Source: Candidatus Parvarchaeota archaeon UBA446 | Lineage (GTDB): Archaea; Nanobdellota; Nanobdellia; Parvarchaeales; Parvarchaeaceae | Assembly (NCBI GenBank): GCA_002503215.1 | Contig: DARG01000007.1 | Coordinates: 1-6,926 of the forward strand | Direction of reading: 5' to 3' | DNA length: 6,926 bases | In this document: positions 1 through 5,603 of the stretch, piece by piece | Layout of the letters: every line of letters begins with the position of its first letter | Numbering within the stretch: the first letter of the stretch is position 1 | Position numbers and translations under genes: made by a program | The notes under the pieces: model-generated | Databases searched by the model: none | Told to the model about the DNA's origin: nothing | Seen by the model: the letters and a program-made list of their open reading frames with translations, nothing else

Positions 1-161
1 CGTCGCCTATAAAGTACATATAATTGCTTATTCCGCTCATATAGAAAGTGGCATAACCTCCTTTGTTTGAATAGATCTTATATAACTAGAGTTATGCTTT
101 ATAGTTTACCGATATACTTAGAGCGGTAGATAAATCGAAAATATGGGTATACCAACCAGAT
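1..161. other. Left-edge segment with ambiguous partial ORFs
   Basis: No gene can be assigned firmly here. On the minus strand an ORF runs off the left edge from ATG at 40 (MSGISNYMYFIGD...); its frame is open back to a TAG near 90. A TATA-like GTTATATAAG lies at 86-77, and a strong Shine-Dalgarno-like AAGGAGGT at 63-56, but that is about 15 nt from the ATG. On the plus strand the same register is also open from base 2 to a TGA at 68-70 and could be the tail of a gene entering from the left. The codons do not decide between them. The SD and TATA slightly favour the minus-strand reading. An 8-bp palindrome GGTATACC lies at 146-153. Confidence 0.3.
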
Positions 162-797
162 TTATATAAATCCAAGCCAAAGCAGCAGTATACCGACGAA
201 TTCTGAATAATATAGAAAAGTAGGAAAATGTGCTATGTAAAGAGACCCTGCTGCACTGACTATAACTACACCTGCTATTATAGAAAGCATCTTTTTACTG
301 GAAGTTTTTCTATAGGATATTAAGGCTACCAATATAAGCGCAACTGCCGCTGGAAAAGTTATAACAGAGGATGATATTACTATTAGCAGAGGAAGTACTC
401 CATAAACCACATGATTCGTAAGTATATTTCCAATATTTGAAAATACCAAAGAATACAGTATAAAAACCGTTGAAAACACCATAAATAAACTGTAATAAAG
501 CAGTAATTTCGTTTTCTTAAGTAACACTATGGATCCAAGTGCTAAAAACCCTACTAGAAGAGCAACGGATAATAGATATGTTTTTATAAGAATTTGGTTG
601 TATATGTTAAAAGCGAAAAGAACTTCCAAAATAACTCCTAAAGCAAACAACCATAGCCCTACAGACCAGTATAATTGATTCTTTCCTTTCTTCTTTGCGT
701 ATTTATATGTCATTAATGACGCTAAGGGTATTGTCAGAGCTAGTATTAGTAATGTAGAAAATTCTATGAACAATTCACTTGAAAATAAATTAGACAT
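162..797 (-). CDS. Seven-helix integral membrane protein, function unknown
   Basis: I do not recognise this 211-residue protein as a named family. It is almost entirely hydrophobic, with about seven predicted membrane helices. Numbered from the longer start (216 residues) these lie near 13-33, 46-68, 76-97, 103-124, 135-165 (long, broken by a Phe-Pro), 175-193 and 197-216. A basic loop (YKYAKKKGK) follows helix 1, and it has no soluble domain. The pattern of a Trp-rich second helix, then a Tyr- and Leu-Gly-rich third helix, loosely recalls small seven-helix proteins of Actinobacteria and Chloroflexi; that is an impression only. I prefer the ATG at 797 because a TATA-like TTTAAATATT is centred about 26 bp upstream, which fits a leaderless transcript. 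An in-frame ATG at 812 would add five residues. The RHH/PH-like gene lies upstream on the same strand, about 100 bp away. Confidence 0.7.
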   Translation of the reverse strand: MSNLFSSELFIEFSTLLILALTIPLASLMTYKYAKKKGKNQLYWSVGLWLFALGVILEVLFAFNIYNQILIKTYLLSVALLVGFLALGSIVLLKKTKLLLYYSLFMVFSTVFILYSLVFSNIGNILTNHVVYGVLPLLIVISSSVITFPAAVALILVALISYRKTSSKKMLSIIAGVVIVSAAGSLYIAHFPTFLYYSEFVGILLLWLGFI

Positions 798-816
798 TAA
801 GGTATAATACATAAAT

Positions 817-826
817 AATATTTAAA
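817..826 (-). promoter_or_regulatory. TATA box of the seven-helix membrane protein gene
   Basis: Minus-strand TTTAAATATT is centred near 822. The usual 26-bp archaeal spacing places the transcription start at about 796, on the ATG at 797. An AATTAAA heptamer (plus strand, 825-831) overlaps it, matching the half-site of the palindromes upstream of the neighbouring RHH gene. Confidence 0.45.
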
Positions 827-846
827 TTAAATTACAAGAGAAATTG

Positions 847-871
847 TATACTACTATAACTATATAGTATA
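847..871. repeat. Inverted repeat between the RHH and membrane genes
   Basis: Perfect 7-bp arms TATACTA (847-853) and TAGTATA (865-871) flank an 11-nt centre. A nested palindrome ACTATATAGT lies at 859-868. It sits downstream of the RHH stop and upstream of the membrane-gene TATA box. It could be a regulator site or a weak 3' hairpin; no T-run follows on the minus strand, so an intrinsic terminator is unlikely. Confidence 0.35.
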
Positions 872-898
872 AATTGATTCTGCCAGAACAATTATTTT

Positions 899-1384
899 TT
901 AATCAGTTATAAGGCCTATAAAGAGTTTGTCATCGCCACGAAATTTTTTCTCTCCTGGTAATCTAAGAAATAAGTAAATTGTTTTTTCATTAAATATTAT
1001 CTTTAAAGGGGGAGAATACTTGTAGAAAGATTTAGTGAATGTTTCATCATAGCCTACAGATACCTTTGATATAAACCTCTTCTCTATAACCAGTAAAGGC
1101 TTGTCCAATTTCTTATTGTAAAAATCTATACTTTCCTGAGTTATCGTCAAGAAACCTGTATGTTTGTGCAGAGGTTTTACAGAACTCCTCCCAACTTTAG
1201 CTATTATTTTTTTTCTCATGCTTATTTGAAGTATTTCTTCTTTGAATATCCACACAACTTCAAAAAGACCTAGCCCTCTTTTTATAGAATCATTTATGAA
1301 CTTCATTCTAGGAGTTTCTCCTCTAAACAAGTCTACTACATTTAATACATTTTTATCTACTGAAACGCTTAGATCTTCCTTCAT
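899..1384 (-). CDS. Ribbon-helix-helix protein with C-terminal PH/GRAM-like domain
   Basis: This 161-residue protein appears to have two domains. Residues 4-42 read like an Arc/MetJ/CopG ribbon-helix-helix: a short strand (LSVSVD), a helix ending in RGET, then a second helix opening with PRMKFINDSIKRG. That resembles the family pattern in which an Arg plus Phe-Ile precedes the second helix. Such proteins dimerise through the strand and bind palindromic DNA. Residues 58-160 alternate strands and turns (GFLTITQESIDFY, an Ile-rich strand ending in SVGYDE, LKIIFNEKTIYLFL), which recalls bacterial and archaeal PH/GRAM-like domains. This second call is by pattern only. A small-molecule, lipid or protein sensor joined to a DNA-binding head is an inference. 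The ATG start has no SD; a palindrome overlies the expected TATA position, which suggests autoregulation. Confidence 0.65.
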   Translation of the reverse strand: MKEDLSVSVDKNVLNVVDLFRGETPRMKFINDSIKRGLGLFEVVWIFKEEILQISMRKKIIAKVGRSSVKPLHKHTGFLTITQESIDFYNKKLDKPLLVIEKRFISKVSVGYDETFTKSFYKYSPPLKIIFNEKTIYLFLRLPGEKKFRGDDKLFIGLITD

Positions 1385-1408
1385 ATAATAGTTTATACGT
1401 TGTATATC

Positions 1409-1425
1409 AATTAAACTATTTAATT
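1409..1425. promoter_or_regulatory. Palindromic operator candidate upstream of the RHH gene
   Basis: AATTAAA-CTA-TTTAATT is a perfect inverted repeat of 7-bp arms around a 3-nt centre. It ends about 25 bp upstream of the RHH start codon, where a TATA box for a short-leader transcript would be. RHH proteins commonly bind such sites and repress their own genes. A binding role is inferred; AT-rich palindromes also arise by chance. Confidence 0.4.
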
Positions 1426-1444
1426 ACTATTTGTATTCGTATTA

Positions 1445-1456
1445 TTTTAATTAAAA
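1445..1456. promoter_or_regulatory. Second palindrome with the same half-site, secE/RHH gap
   Basis: TTTTAATTAAAA is a perfect 12-bp palindrome containing the same heptamers, TTTAATT and AATTAAA, as the site at 1409-1425. It lies 15 bp beyond the secE stop. It may be a second operator half of the RHH promoter. The minus-strand TTTT within it could also help end the ftsZ-secE transcript. Confidence 0.3.
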
Positions 1457-1470
1457 GTGGGGATAAATGT

Positions 1471-1899
1471 TTATATAAACTGGATTATCATCTGAATTAT
1501 AAAACCTATCGCACCTATTATAAATGTGCCTATTATAACCATTATCGAAAGCTCTTTAAATTCCTGTTTTGTTGGTTTTCTGGCAAGATGCAGTATCCTA
1601 CTATATTCGAATTTATAATGCTCAAGTTTTGCTTTTATATTCAAAGGATGGGCCTTCTTAACTGCATTCTTTATGTGATATAAATGAAACCTTCGCTTTT
1701 TTTTAATGGCTGTTTTCGGAGTGCTCTGAACTTCTACCTTTTTAGGCTCCTGCTTTTGATTGGTATCTACAGTTGGTTGCTGACTAGCTTGACTTGAAAC
1801 GTTCTGAGTTTCCTGTGGCTTGTTATTTGAATCTTCTTTAACGGCAGTTATGTCCTTTTCTGTGTTATTTACATCGCCTAAACTTCTGTTCTCATCCAT
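1471..1899 (-). CDS. secE: Preprotein translocase subunit SecE (Sec61-gamma) with long N-terminal tail
   Basis: SecE clamps the SecY channel of the Sec translocon in the cytoplasmic membrane. The core is residues 85-142: an amphipathic helix carrying the conserved stretch EYSRILHLARKPTKQEF (98-114), then one membrane helix (about 118-140, IIGTFIIGAIGF) ending two residues before the stop. This matches the single-helix archaeal Sec61-gamma. Archaeal homologues are usually about 60 residues. Here about 70 extra N-terminal residues come first, rich in Gln, Asn, Ser, Thr and Lys and probably disordered, then a basic patch (KKKRR, 67-70). The gene starts 8 nt after the ftsZ stop, so the two are almost certainly one operon. 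No SD precedes the ATG (an AT-only stretch), so translational coupling or weak initiation is likely. The nusG gene that often follows is absent. Confidence 0.9.
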   Translation of the reverse strand: MDENRSLGDVNNTEKDITAVKEDSNNKPQETQNVSSQASQQPTVDTNQKQEPKKVEVQSTPKTAIKKKRRFHLYHIKNAVKKAHPLNIKAKLEHYKFEYSRILHLARKPTKQEFKELSIMVIIGTFIIGAIGFIIQMIIQFI

Positions 1900-1907
1900 A
1901 TATATAT

Positions 1908-3035
1908 TTAACTTAAAAAGGTTATACCCAATTCGTCTTCAACTTCACGCTTTTCTTTTAACTGTTTGTCTTCTTCTATAGATTTTCCGCTTATTTGTTT
2001 TGAAGAAACTCCTGTTATTATTGCGAGCACCTTAATTGTATTTTTGAGATCTGGGAATATATGAGCACCCCATATTATATTTATATCTTCTGGTAATTTT
2101 TGTCCGATTAAATCAACCAATTTGTTTGCTTCTTCCAATGTTAACGAAGGCCCTCCACTTACATCTATTAACATACCTTTTGCGGTAGAAACATCTACAT
2201 CTATTAACGGATTGTTTAGAACTTTCTCTACTACACTTTCTAGTTTTTTATCTTTTGCATCGCTTTCTCCGGTACCTATAAGAGCCACTCCGCCATTTAG
2301 CATTATCCTCTTTACGTCTGCAAAGTCAACGTTTATAAGTCCAGGTTTGGTTATAAGTTCGGTTATACCTTTTACAGCATTTGTTAAAACGTCATCTGCT
2401 ATTTTAAGAGCTATAGGCAATGGTAAACCGGGCGCTATAGCCATCAATTTTTCATTTGGTACTGTTATAAGTGTATCTACTGTATTTCTGAGCTTCTCTA
2501 CCCCATTAAGAGCAGAGTTCATTCTCCTTTTTCCCTCAGCTTTAAAGGGAAGCGTAACTACCGCTATTGTAAGCGCGTTAATCTTTTTCGCTACTGACGC
2601 AGTTATAGGTGCCGCTCCAGTACCTGTTCCACCCCCCATACCACAACATATAAAAACTAAATCCGCGCCTTGCAAAGCTTCTTTTATTTCCTGTTCTTGT
2701 TCTTTTGCTGCGGCTTCTCCTACTGCAGGGTCTGCTCCCGCTCCGAGCCCATTTGTTAATTCTTTACCTATTAGTATTTTTTTATCGGCAGGTGTGCACA
2801 GTAAATCTGCTGCATCGGTATTTATAGCTATAAATTCGGCGCCTTTTATTCCGACTTCAAACATCCTGTTTAAAGTGTTATTACCTGATCCGCCTACACC
2901 TACTACTTTTATATTCGCTCTTCTGGAAGCTATAAGATCTTCTAATGCCTTATCAAATTCTTTTGTCTTGCTTGAGTCATACTTTATCCCTTTTACTCCT
3001 TGACTCAAAGAGCTATTCATTTGCATTTCGTCCAT
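1908..3035 (-). CDS. ftsZ: Cell division GTPase FtsZ
   Basis: FtsZ polymerises with GTP into the midcell ring that drives archaeal cytokinesis, where SepF is the usual membrane anchor. The 375-residue protein has an N-terminal extension of about 40 residues. Next comes the nucleotide-binding half with the NIKVVGVGGSGNNTLNRM loop (41-58), the tubulin signature GGGTGTG at 134-140 and a PNEKL segment near 193. The T7 synergy loop is NVDFADVK (235-242), whose Asp237 and Asp240 match the residues that trigger GTP hydrolysis in the neighbouring subunit. The tail is short and charged (KEKREVEDE) and ends in LGITFLS, like the conserved C-terminal peptide of archaeal FtsZ. Linkage to secE points to the FtsZ1 type. 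A good TATA box and a GAGGT SD precede it, giving a leader of about 15 nt. All active-site motifs are intact. Confidence 0.97.
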   Translation of the reverse strand: MDEMQMNSSLSQGVKGIKYDSSKTKEFDKALEDLIASRRANIKVVGVGGSGNNTLNRMFEVGIKGAEFIAINTDAADLLCTPADKKILIGKELTNGLGAGADPAVGEAAAKEQEQEIKEALQGADLVFICCGMGGGTGTGAAPITASVAKKINALTIAVVTLPFKAEGKRRMNSALNGVEKLRNTVDTLITVPNEKLMAIAPGLPLPIALKIADDVLTNAVKGITELITKPGLINVDFADVKRIMLNGGVALIGTGESDAKDKKLESVVEKVLNNPLIDVDVSTAKGMLIDVSGGPSLTLEEANKLVDLIGQKLPEDINIIWGAHIFPDLKNTIKVLAIITGVSSKQISGKSIEEDKQLKEKREVEDELGITFLS

Positions 3036-3042
3036 AAAAATA

Positions 3043-3047
3043 ACCTC
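3043..3047 (-). promoter_or_regulatory. Shine-Dalgarno of ftsZ
   Basis: Minus-strand GAGGT (within TGAGGTTA) stands 7 nt before the ftsZ ATG at 3035, ideal spacing. It confirms the start and shows this organism uses SD-led initiation at some genes. Confidence 0.7.
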
Positions 3048-3070
3048 ACTATTACTTTATTCTTAATTAG

Positions 3071-3080
3071 TATATATAAA
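3071..3080 (-). promoter_or_regulatory. TATA box of the ftsZ-secE operon
   Basis: Minus-strand TTTATATATA is a near-ideal archaeal TATA box centred at about 3076. It predicts a start near 3050, about 15 nt before the ftsZ ATG, leaving just enough leader to hold the SD. It lies within the 59-bp gap after the FKBP gene. Confidence 0.7.
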
Positions 3081-3094
3081 TATTGTATAGTCGT

Positions 3095-3739
3095 TTATTG
3101 GTTCGATATGTCCAGCTTGAACTCTTTGTTTATATATTTTTGAATATCTGACAATATACTGTCTTTAACATAAGGTTTTACTTCCTCTTTAGTTTTTATT
3201 AAAACCTTTTCATCCGTTATATCTATAGTTTCCGGCTTATTGCCTGTATAATGTTCAAATATTGCGGAACATTTTTCATTGTTATTCTCTATTATTGATA
3301 ATATATCTATATCATATGTAAGTTCTTTACCGGCCAAAGGATGGTTATAACTAACGAGTACCCTGCCACTGTTCACGGCCAATACTGTTGCCATTGTATT
3401 ATCAAGCATAACCATATCTCCAACAGTAGGATTTATGTTATTATTTCTAAAAATTGATAGTCCATATGTTTTTATTAAGTCTTTCCTAAATTCGCCAAAT
3501 CCGTCTTTAGGACTAACATTTATCCTGTATTTATCTCCTACATTCTTACCCTCAATTGAATCGGATATTGCTTTTAGTACATAATTACTTCCAACTATGA
3601 CCAGAATTGGAGAAAACTTGTAATCTCCTTTTATGTTTTCTTTTTCTGCTACTGCCTTGTCAGTAAGGTCAAAAATCTGGCCGGAGGATGCTATTCTTCC
3701 GACAAAATTAATCATAACAAAATCATTTTTATTAATCAT
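3095..3739 (-). CDS. FKBP-type prolyl cis-trans isomerase, SlyD-like archaeal long form
   Basis: This cytoplasmic folding catalyst speeds cis-trans isomerisation of peptidyl-proline bonds and acts as a chaperone. Its 214 residues follow the archaeal long FKBP layout. The first part of the FKBP fold (1-85) includes GQIFDLT (20-26), the VIVGSNYVLKAI loop and VSPKDGFGEF. The insert-in-flap chaperone domain (about 86-130) follows, then the return strand with the hallmark NHPLAGKEL (132-140). A C-terminal extra domain (about 152-214), rich in Asp, Glu and Lys, is typical of the roughly 230-residue archaeal type. One deviation is Ala57 where a Gly usually follows the active-site loop, so isomerase activity could be altered. 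The start is fixed by an SD over the alba stop. It lies 3 nt after alba (TAATAGATG), so both are in one operon. Confidence 0.9.
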   Translation of the reverse strand: MINKNDFVMINFVGRIASSGQIFDLTDKAVAEKENIKGDYKFSPILVIVGSNYVLKAISDSIEGKNVGDKYRINVSPKDGFGEFRKDLIKTYGLSIFRNNNINPTVGDMVMLDNTMATVLAVNSGRVLVSYNHPLAGKELTYDIDILSIIENNNEKCSAIFEHYTGNKPETIDITDEKVLIKTKEEVKPYVKDSILSDIQKYINKEFKLDISNQ

Positions 3740-3742
3740 CTA

Positions 3743-4012
3743 TTACCTCATCATCTCTATCGAAATGAAGGAAACATTCCTTTTTTTACCGTCTTTATCT
3801 TCTAATTCTTCCGTCCCCAATTCCACATTTGACAGTTTTAAATCTTTCATAAACTTATGTATAGTTACTTGAGATATATCTACTGCAGTTGATATCGCGG
3901 ATCCCCTGGCTTTTATGATGACTTTATTGTTACCTGAATTCATGTGTGTAAGTATGGCCATTACATAGGACATTACCGGCTTTTTCCCTACAAAAATTAT
4001 ATCGTTCTCCAT
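3743..4012 (-). CDS. albA: Chromatin protein Alba
   Basis: Alba is a small dimeric nucleic-acid-binding protein that coats archaeal DNA and also binds RNA. The 89-residue length is normal. Family marks are in order: IFVGKKPVMSYVMAILTHM (6-24), whose Lys10-Lys11 pair corresponds to the DNA-contacting and acetylatable lysines of Sulfolobus Alba; VIIKARGSAISTAVD (31-45); the flexible beta-hairpin GTEELEDKDGKKRNVS (66-81); and a final strand ISIEMM. Two positions in the ARG.AIS.AVD motif that are often Arg are Ser and Thr here, slightly lowering positive charge. It heads a two-gene operon with FKBP behind a clear TATA box. There is no SD before the ATG. A short out-of-frame ATG at 4023 lies in the leader. 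Confidence 0.96.
   Translation of the reverse strand: MENDIIFVGKKPVMSYVMAILTHMNSGNNKVIIKARGSAISTAVDISQVTIHKFMKDLKLSNVELGTEELEDKDGKKRNVSFISIEMMR
3745..3749 (-). promoter_or_regulatory. Shine-Dalgarno of the FKBP gene, overlapping the alba stop
   Basis: Minus-strand GAGGT uses the last Arg codon and the first base of the TAA of alba, 5 nt before the FKBP ATG at 3739. This geometry favours translational coupling of the two genes. Confidence 0.6.
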
Positions 4013-4050
4013 AATTTTAACATGTATATTTCATTTCGTTGCTTTAAACA

Positions 4051-4060
4051 TATATAAATA
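4051..4060 (-). promoter_or_regulatory. TATA box of the alba-FKBP operon
   Basis: Minus-strand TATTTATATA centred near 4055 predicts a start near 4029, a leader of about 17 nt. It occupies the 63-bp gap after the PIN gene and closely resembles the ftsZ TATA box. Confidence 0.65.
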
Positions 4061-4075
4061 TTTGTTTTTGTAGCG

Positions 4076-4432
4076 TCATTTGTTAAATTTCAGCGACTTA
4101 CCTGCAAAACTAAGCGTTTTTATTCCCTTTATTTTTGCTCTTTCCAGCAAAGCCTTATCCTCTGTAAAAAGAAAACATTTTCTATCTAAACAAAAGTTAA
4201 GTATAGTATCATCTGTATTTTGATTATTGTTAAAATCTATAACATTGATGTTATAATGCATAAAAAAATTATTTACATCTATTCTTTTTATGGATATCAA
4301 CTCTTCCATACATTTCTTGAGGGTTATTACACGGAAACCAGACTGAAATAAATCGTCTAATAAGTTCGTTAAATCCAATTTCCTATCAAAGCAATAAACC
4401 ATTATGTTTGTGTCTATAAGAATTTCATTCAT
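4076..4432 (-). CDS. PIN-domain nuclease, Fcf1/Utp24-like
   Basis: PIN domains are metal-dependent RNases. The 118-residue protein is one PIN domain. It begins with ILIDTNIMVY, giving the first metal ligand Asp7. CMEELISI (41-48) gives Glu43/44, NTDDTIL (72-78) gives Asp74/75, and FLFTEDKALLERAKIKGI (88-105) gives Asp92, so the acidic active site looks complete. In many Euryarchaeota the gene after aIF2-gamma is a PIN protein of the Fcf1/Utp24 group (COG1412), thought to act in rRNA processing; that context, not sequence alone, guides this call. A VapC toxin is the alternative, but no antitoxin gene is adjacent. I chose the ATG at 4432, which overlaps the aIF2-gamma stop as ATGAATGA; an upstream TTG at 4453 would add seven residues. 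The rpoE' gene that often follows is absent. Confidence 0.85.
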   Translation of the reverse strand: MNEILIDTNIMVYCFDRKLDLTNLLDDLFQSGFRVITLKKCMEELISIKRIDVNNFFMHYNINVIDFNNNQNTDDTILNFCLDRKCFLFTEDKALLERAKIKGIKTLSFAGKSLKFNK

Positions 4433-5603
4433 ATATCTTGCCTGCTCCGGCAAGCGTCCAAACGTTGTTTAATTTCCTTGAGATTATTGCCTGATCCTCT
4501 GGAAAATAAGGTAAAAACGTATCTCCAAGGTTTATGATTACTTTGTTTTGAATTTGAGATACTATAGTACCTAGTACTTTCGATGCTAACACATTAATTA
4601 GGACCACTTCGCCTTTTTGCAGTGGCTTATTAAACTTATCTGGTATTTGTGAGTAATCTATAGAAATTCTATTCTTTAATTGCGGCATGTTATCCTCTTT
4701 TACAACTAATGACCCGGCGAGGCTGTCTCTTCTGGATAAAGAGGGATCTAAATCGGTTTCTATACCAACCATTAAACCCCTATAAGCTTTTTTTTCTACG
4801 CCGAATTCACTGTGTATACTTTTCACTTTTGTCTTTAGAGGTTTCCAAACGTTCTTAACAAGCACTCCTGGATAGACTAATATATCATCACCTATAGCTA
4901 ACTCTCCTGATTTTAAGCCGCCGCCTATTACGCCTCCAGTTAAAGCCTTTATTTCTGTTCCCGGTTTATTTGTATCAAAACTGCGTACAACTACCATCTC
5001 TGTCTTTTCGTTTTTATCCGGTGTTATATCAAATTTACCTATCTCCTGTATAAGTCTAGTTATATTTATGTTCTGAGATGCAAAAACCGGGATTATATTT
5101 GCATTTTCGTAACCATTTTTGGAGAGAAATTCTTTTATCTCGTTATAACTTTCTTTGGCCCGTTCTTTCCCAACTACATCTATCTTTGTTTGAGCGACAA
5201 CTATATTCTTTATGCCCATTATGCGTAGTGCTTCTACGTGCTCTTGTGTCTGCGCTTGCGGACATTTTTGATTGGCTGCTATAACCAATAAAGCACCATC
5301 AACAAGAACAGCCCCGCTTAGCATTATAGTCATAAGCGTTTTATGCCCTGGAGAATCGATTATAGAAACCCTATAGTAAAGATCTCCCTTTGAACCACAT
5401 AGTTCACATTTGTTATATCTACTGAAAGAACCACAGGAATTACATTTATACAAATTAAAATGGGCATAACCGAGTCTTATAGTTATACCACGTTTCTTTT
5501 CTTCACTGTGCCTAAGTGTAGATTCGCTTGTTATTGCTTTTACCAGCGTGGTCTTCCCATCGGCAAAGTTTCCGACTATGTCTATAATTATATCTTTAAC
5601 CAT
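4425..5603 (-). CDS. eif2g: Translation initiation factor aIF2 subunit gamma, divergent G domain
   Basis: The gamma subunit is the GTPase core of aIF2, which carries methionyl initiator tRNA to the small ribosomal subunit. In 392 residues it shows a G domain with GNFADGKTT (11-19) as P-loop, switch I HSEEKKRGITIRLGYA (32-47), a zinc knuckle with Cys54, Cys57, Cys66 and Cys69, and DSPGH (83-87). Domain II starts near RSFDTNKPGTEI and GGVIGGGL. Domain III ends in AIISRKLNNVWTLAGAGKI. HSEE..RGITIRLGYA and the zinc knuckle separate aIF2-gamma from EF-Tu and SelB. Oddities: VDHG of the P-loop reads FADG, NKID reads TKID (139-142), and the SA motif of G5 reads FAS (174-176). Nucleotide affinity or specificity may therefore be changed. 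The length is slightly below the usual 410 or so residues. The start overlaps the rps6e stop by 8 nt (ATGGTTAA). Confidence 0.95.
   Translation of the reverse strand: MVKDIIIDIVGNFADGKTTLVKAITSESTLRHSEEKKRGITIRLGYAHFNLYKCNSCGSFSRYNKCELCGSKGDLYYRVSIIDSPGHKTLMTIMLSGAVLVDGALLVIAANQKCPQAQTQEHVEALRIMGIKNIVVAQTKIDVVGKERAKESYNEIKEFLSKNGYENANIIPVFASQNINITRLIQEIGKFDITPDKNEKTEMVVVRSFDTNKPGTEIKALTGGVIGGGLKSGELAIGDDILVYPGVLVKNVWKPLKTKVKSIHSEFGVEKKAYRGLMVGIETDLDPSLSRRDSLAGSLVVKEDNMPQLKNRISIDYSQIPDKFNKPLQKGEVVLINVLASKVLGTIVSQIQNKVIINLGDTFLPYFPEDQAIISRKLNNVWTLAGAGKIYE

Noticed and set aside
2122..3003. Long plus-strand ORF (293 codons) opposite ftsZ
   Set aside because: It is an exact antisense shadow of a strongly conserved FtsZ, with a Ser/Phe/Pro/Ala-rich product and no recognisable motif.
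4076..4432. PIN protein as a VapC toxin
   Set aside because: No antitoxin-like gene adjoins it, and the position after aIF2-gamma matches the housekeeping Fcf1/Utp24-like PIN gene.
4433..4453. TTG start adding seven residues to the PIN protein
   Set aside because: The ATG at 4432 gives the usual short lead into the first active-site Asp and a typical ATGAATGA overlap with the upstream stop.
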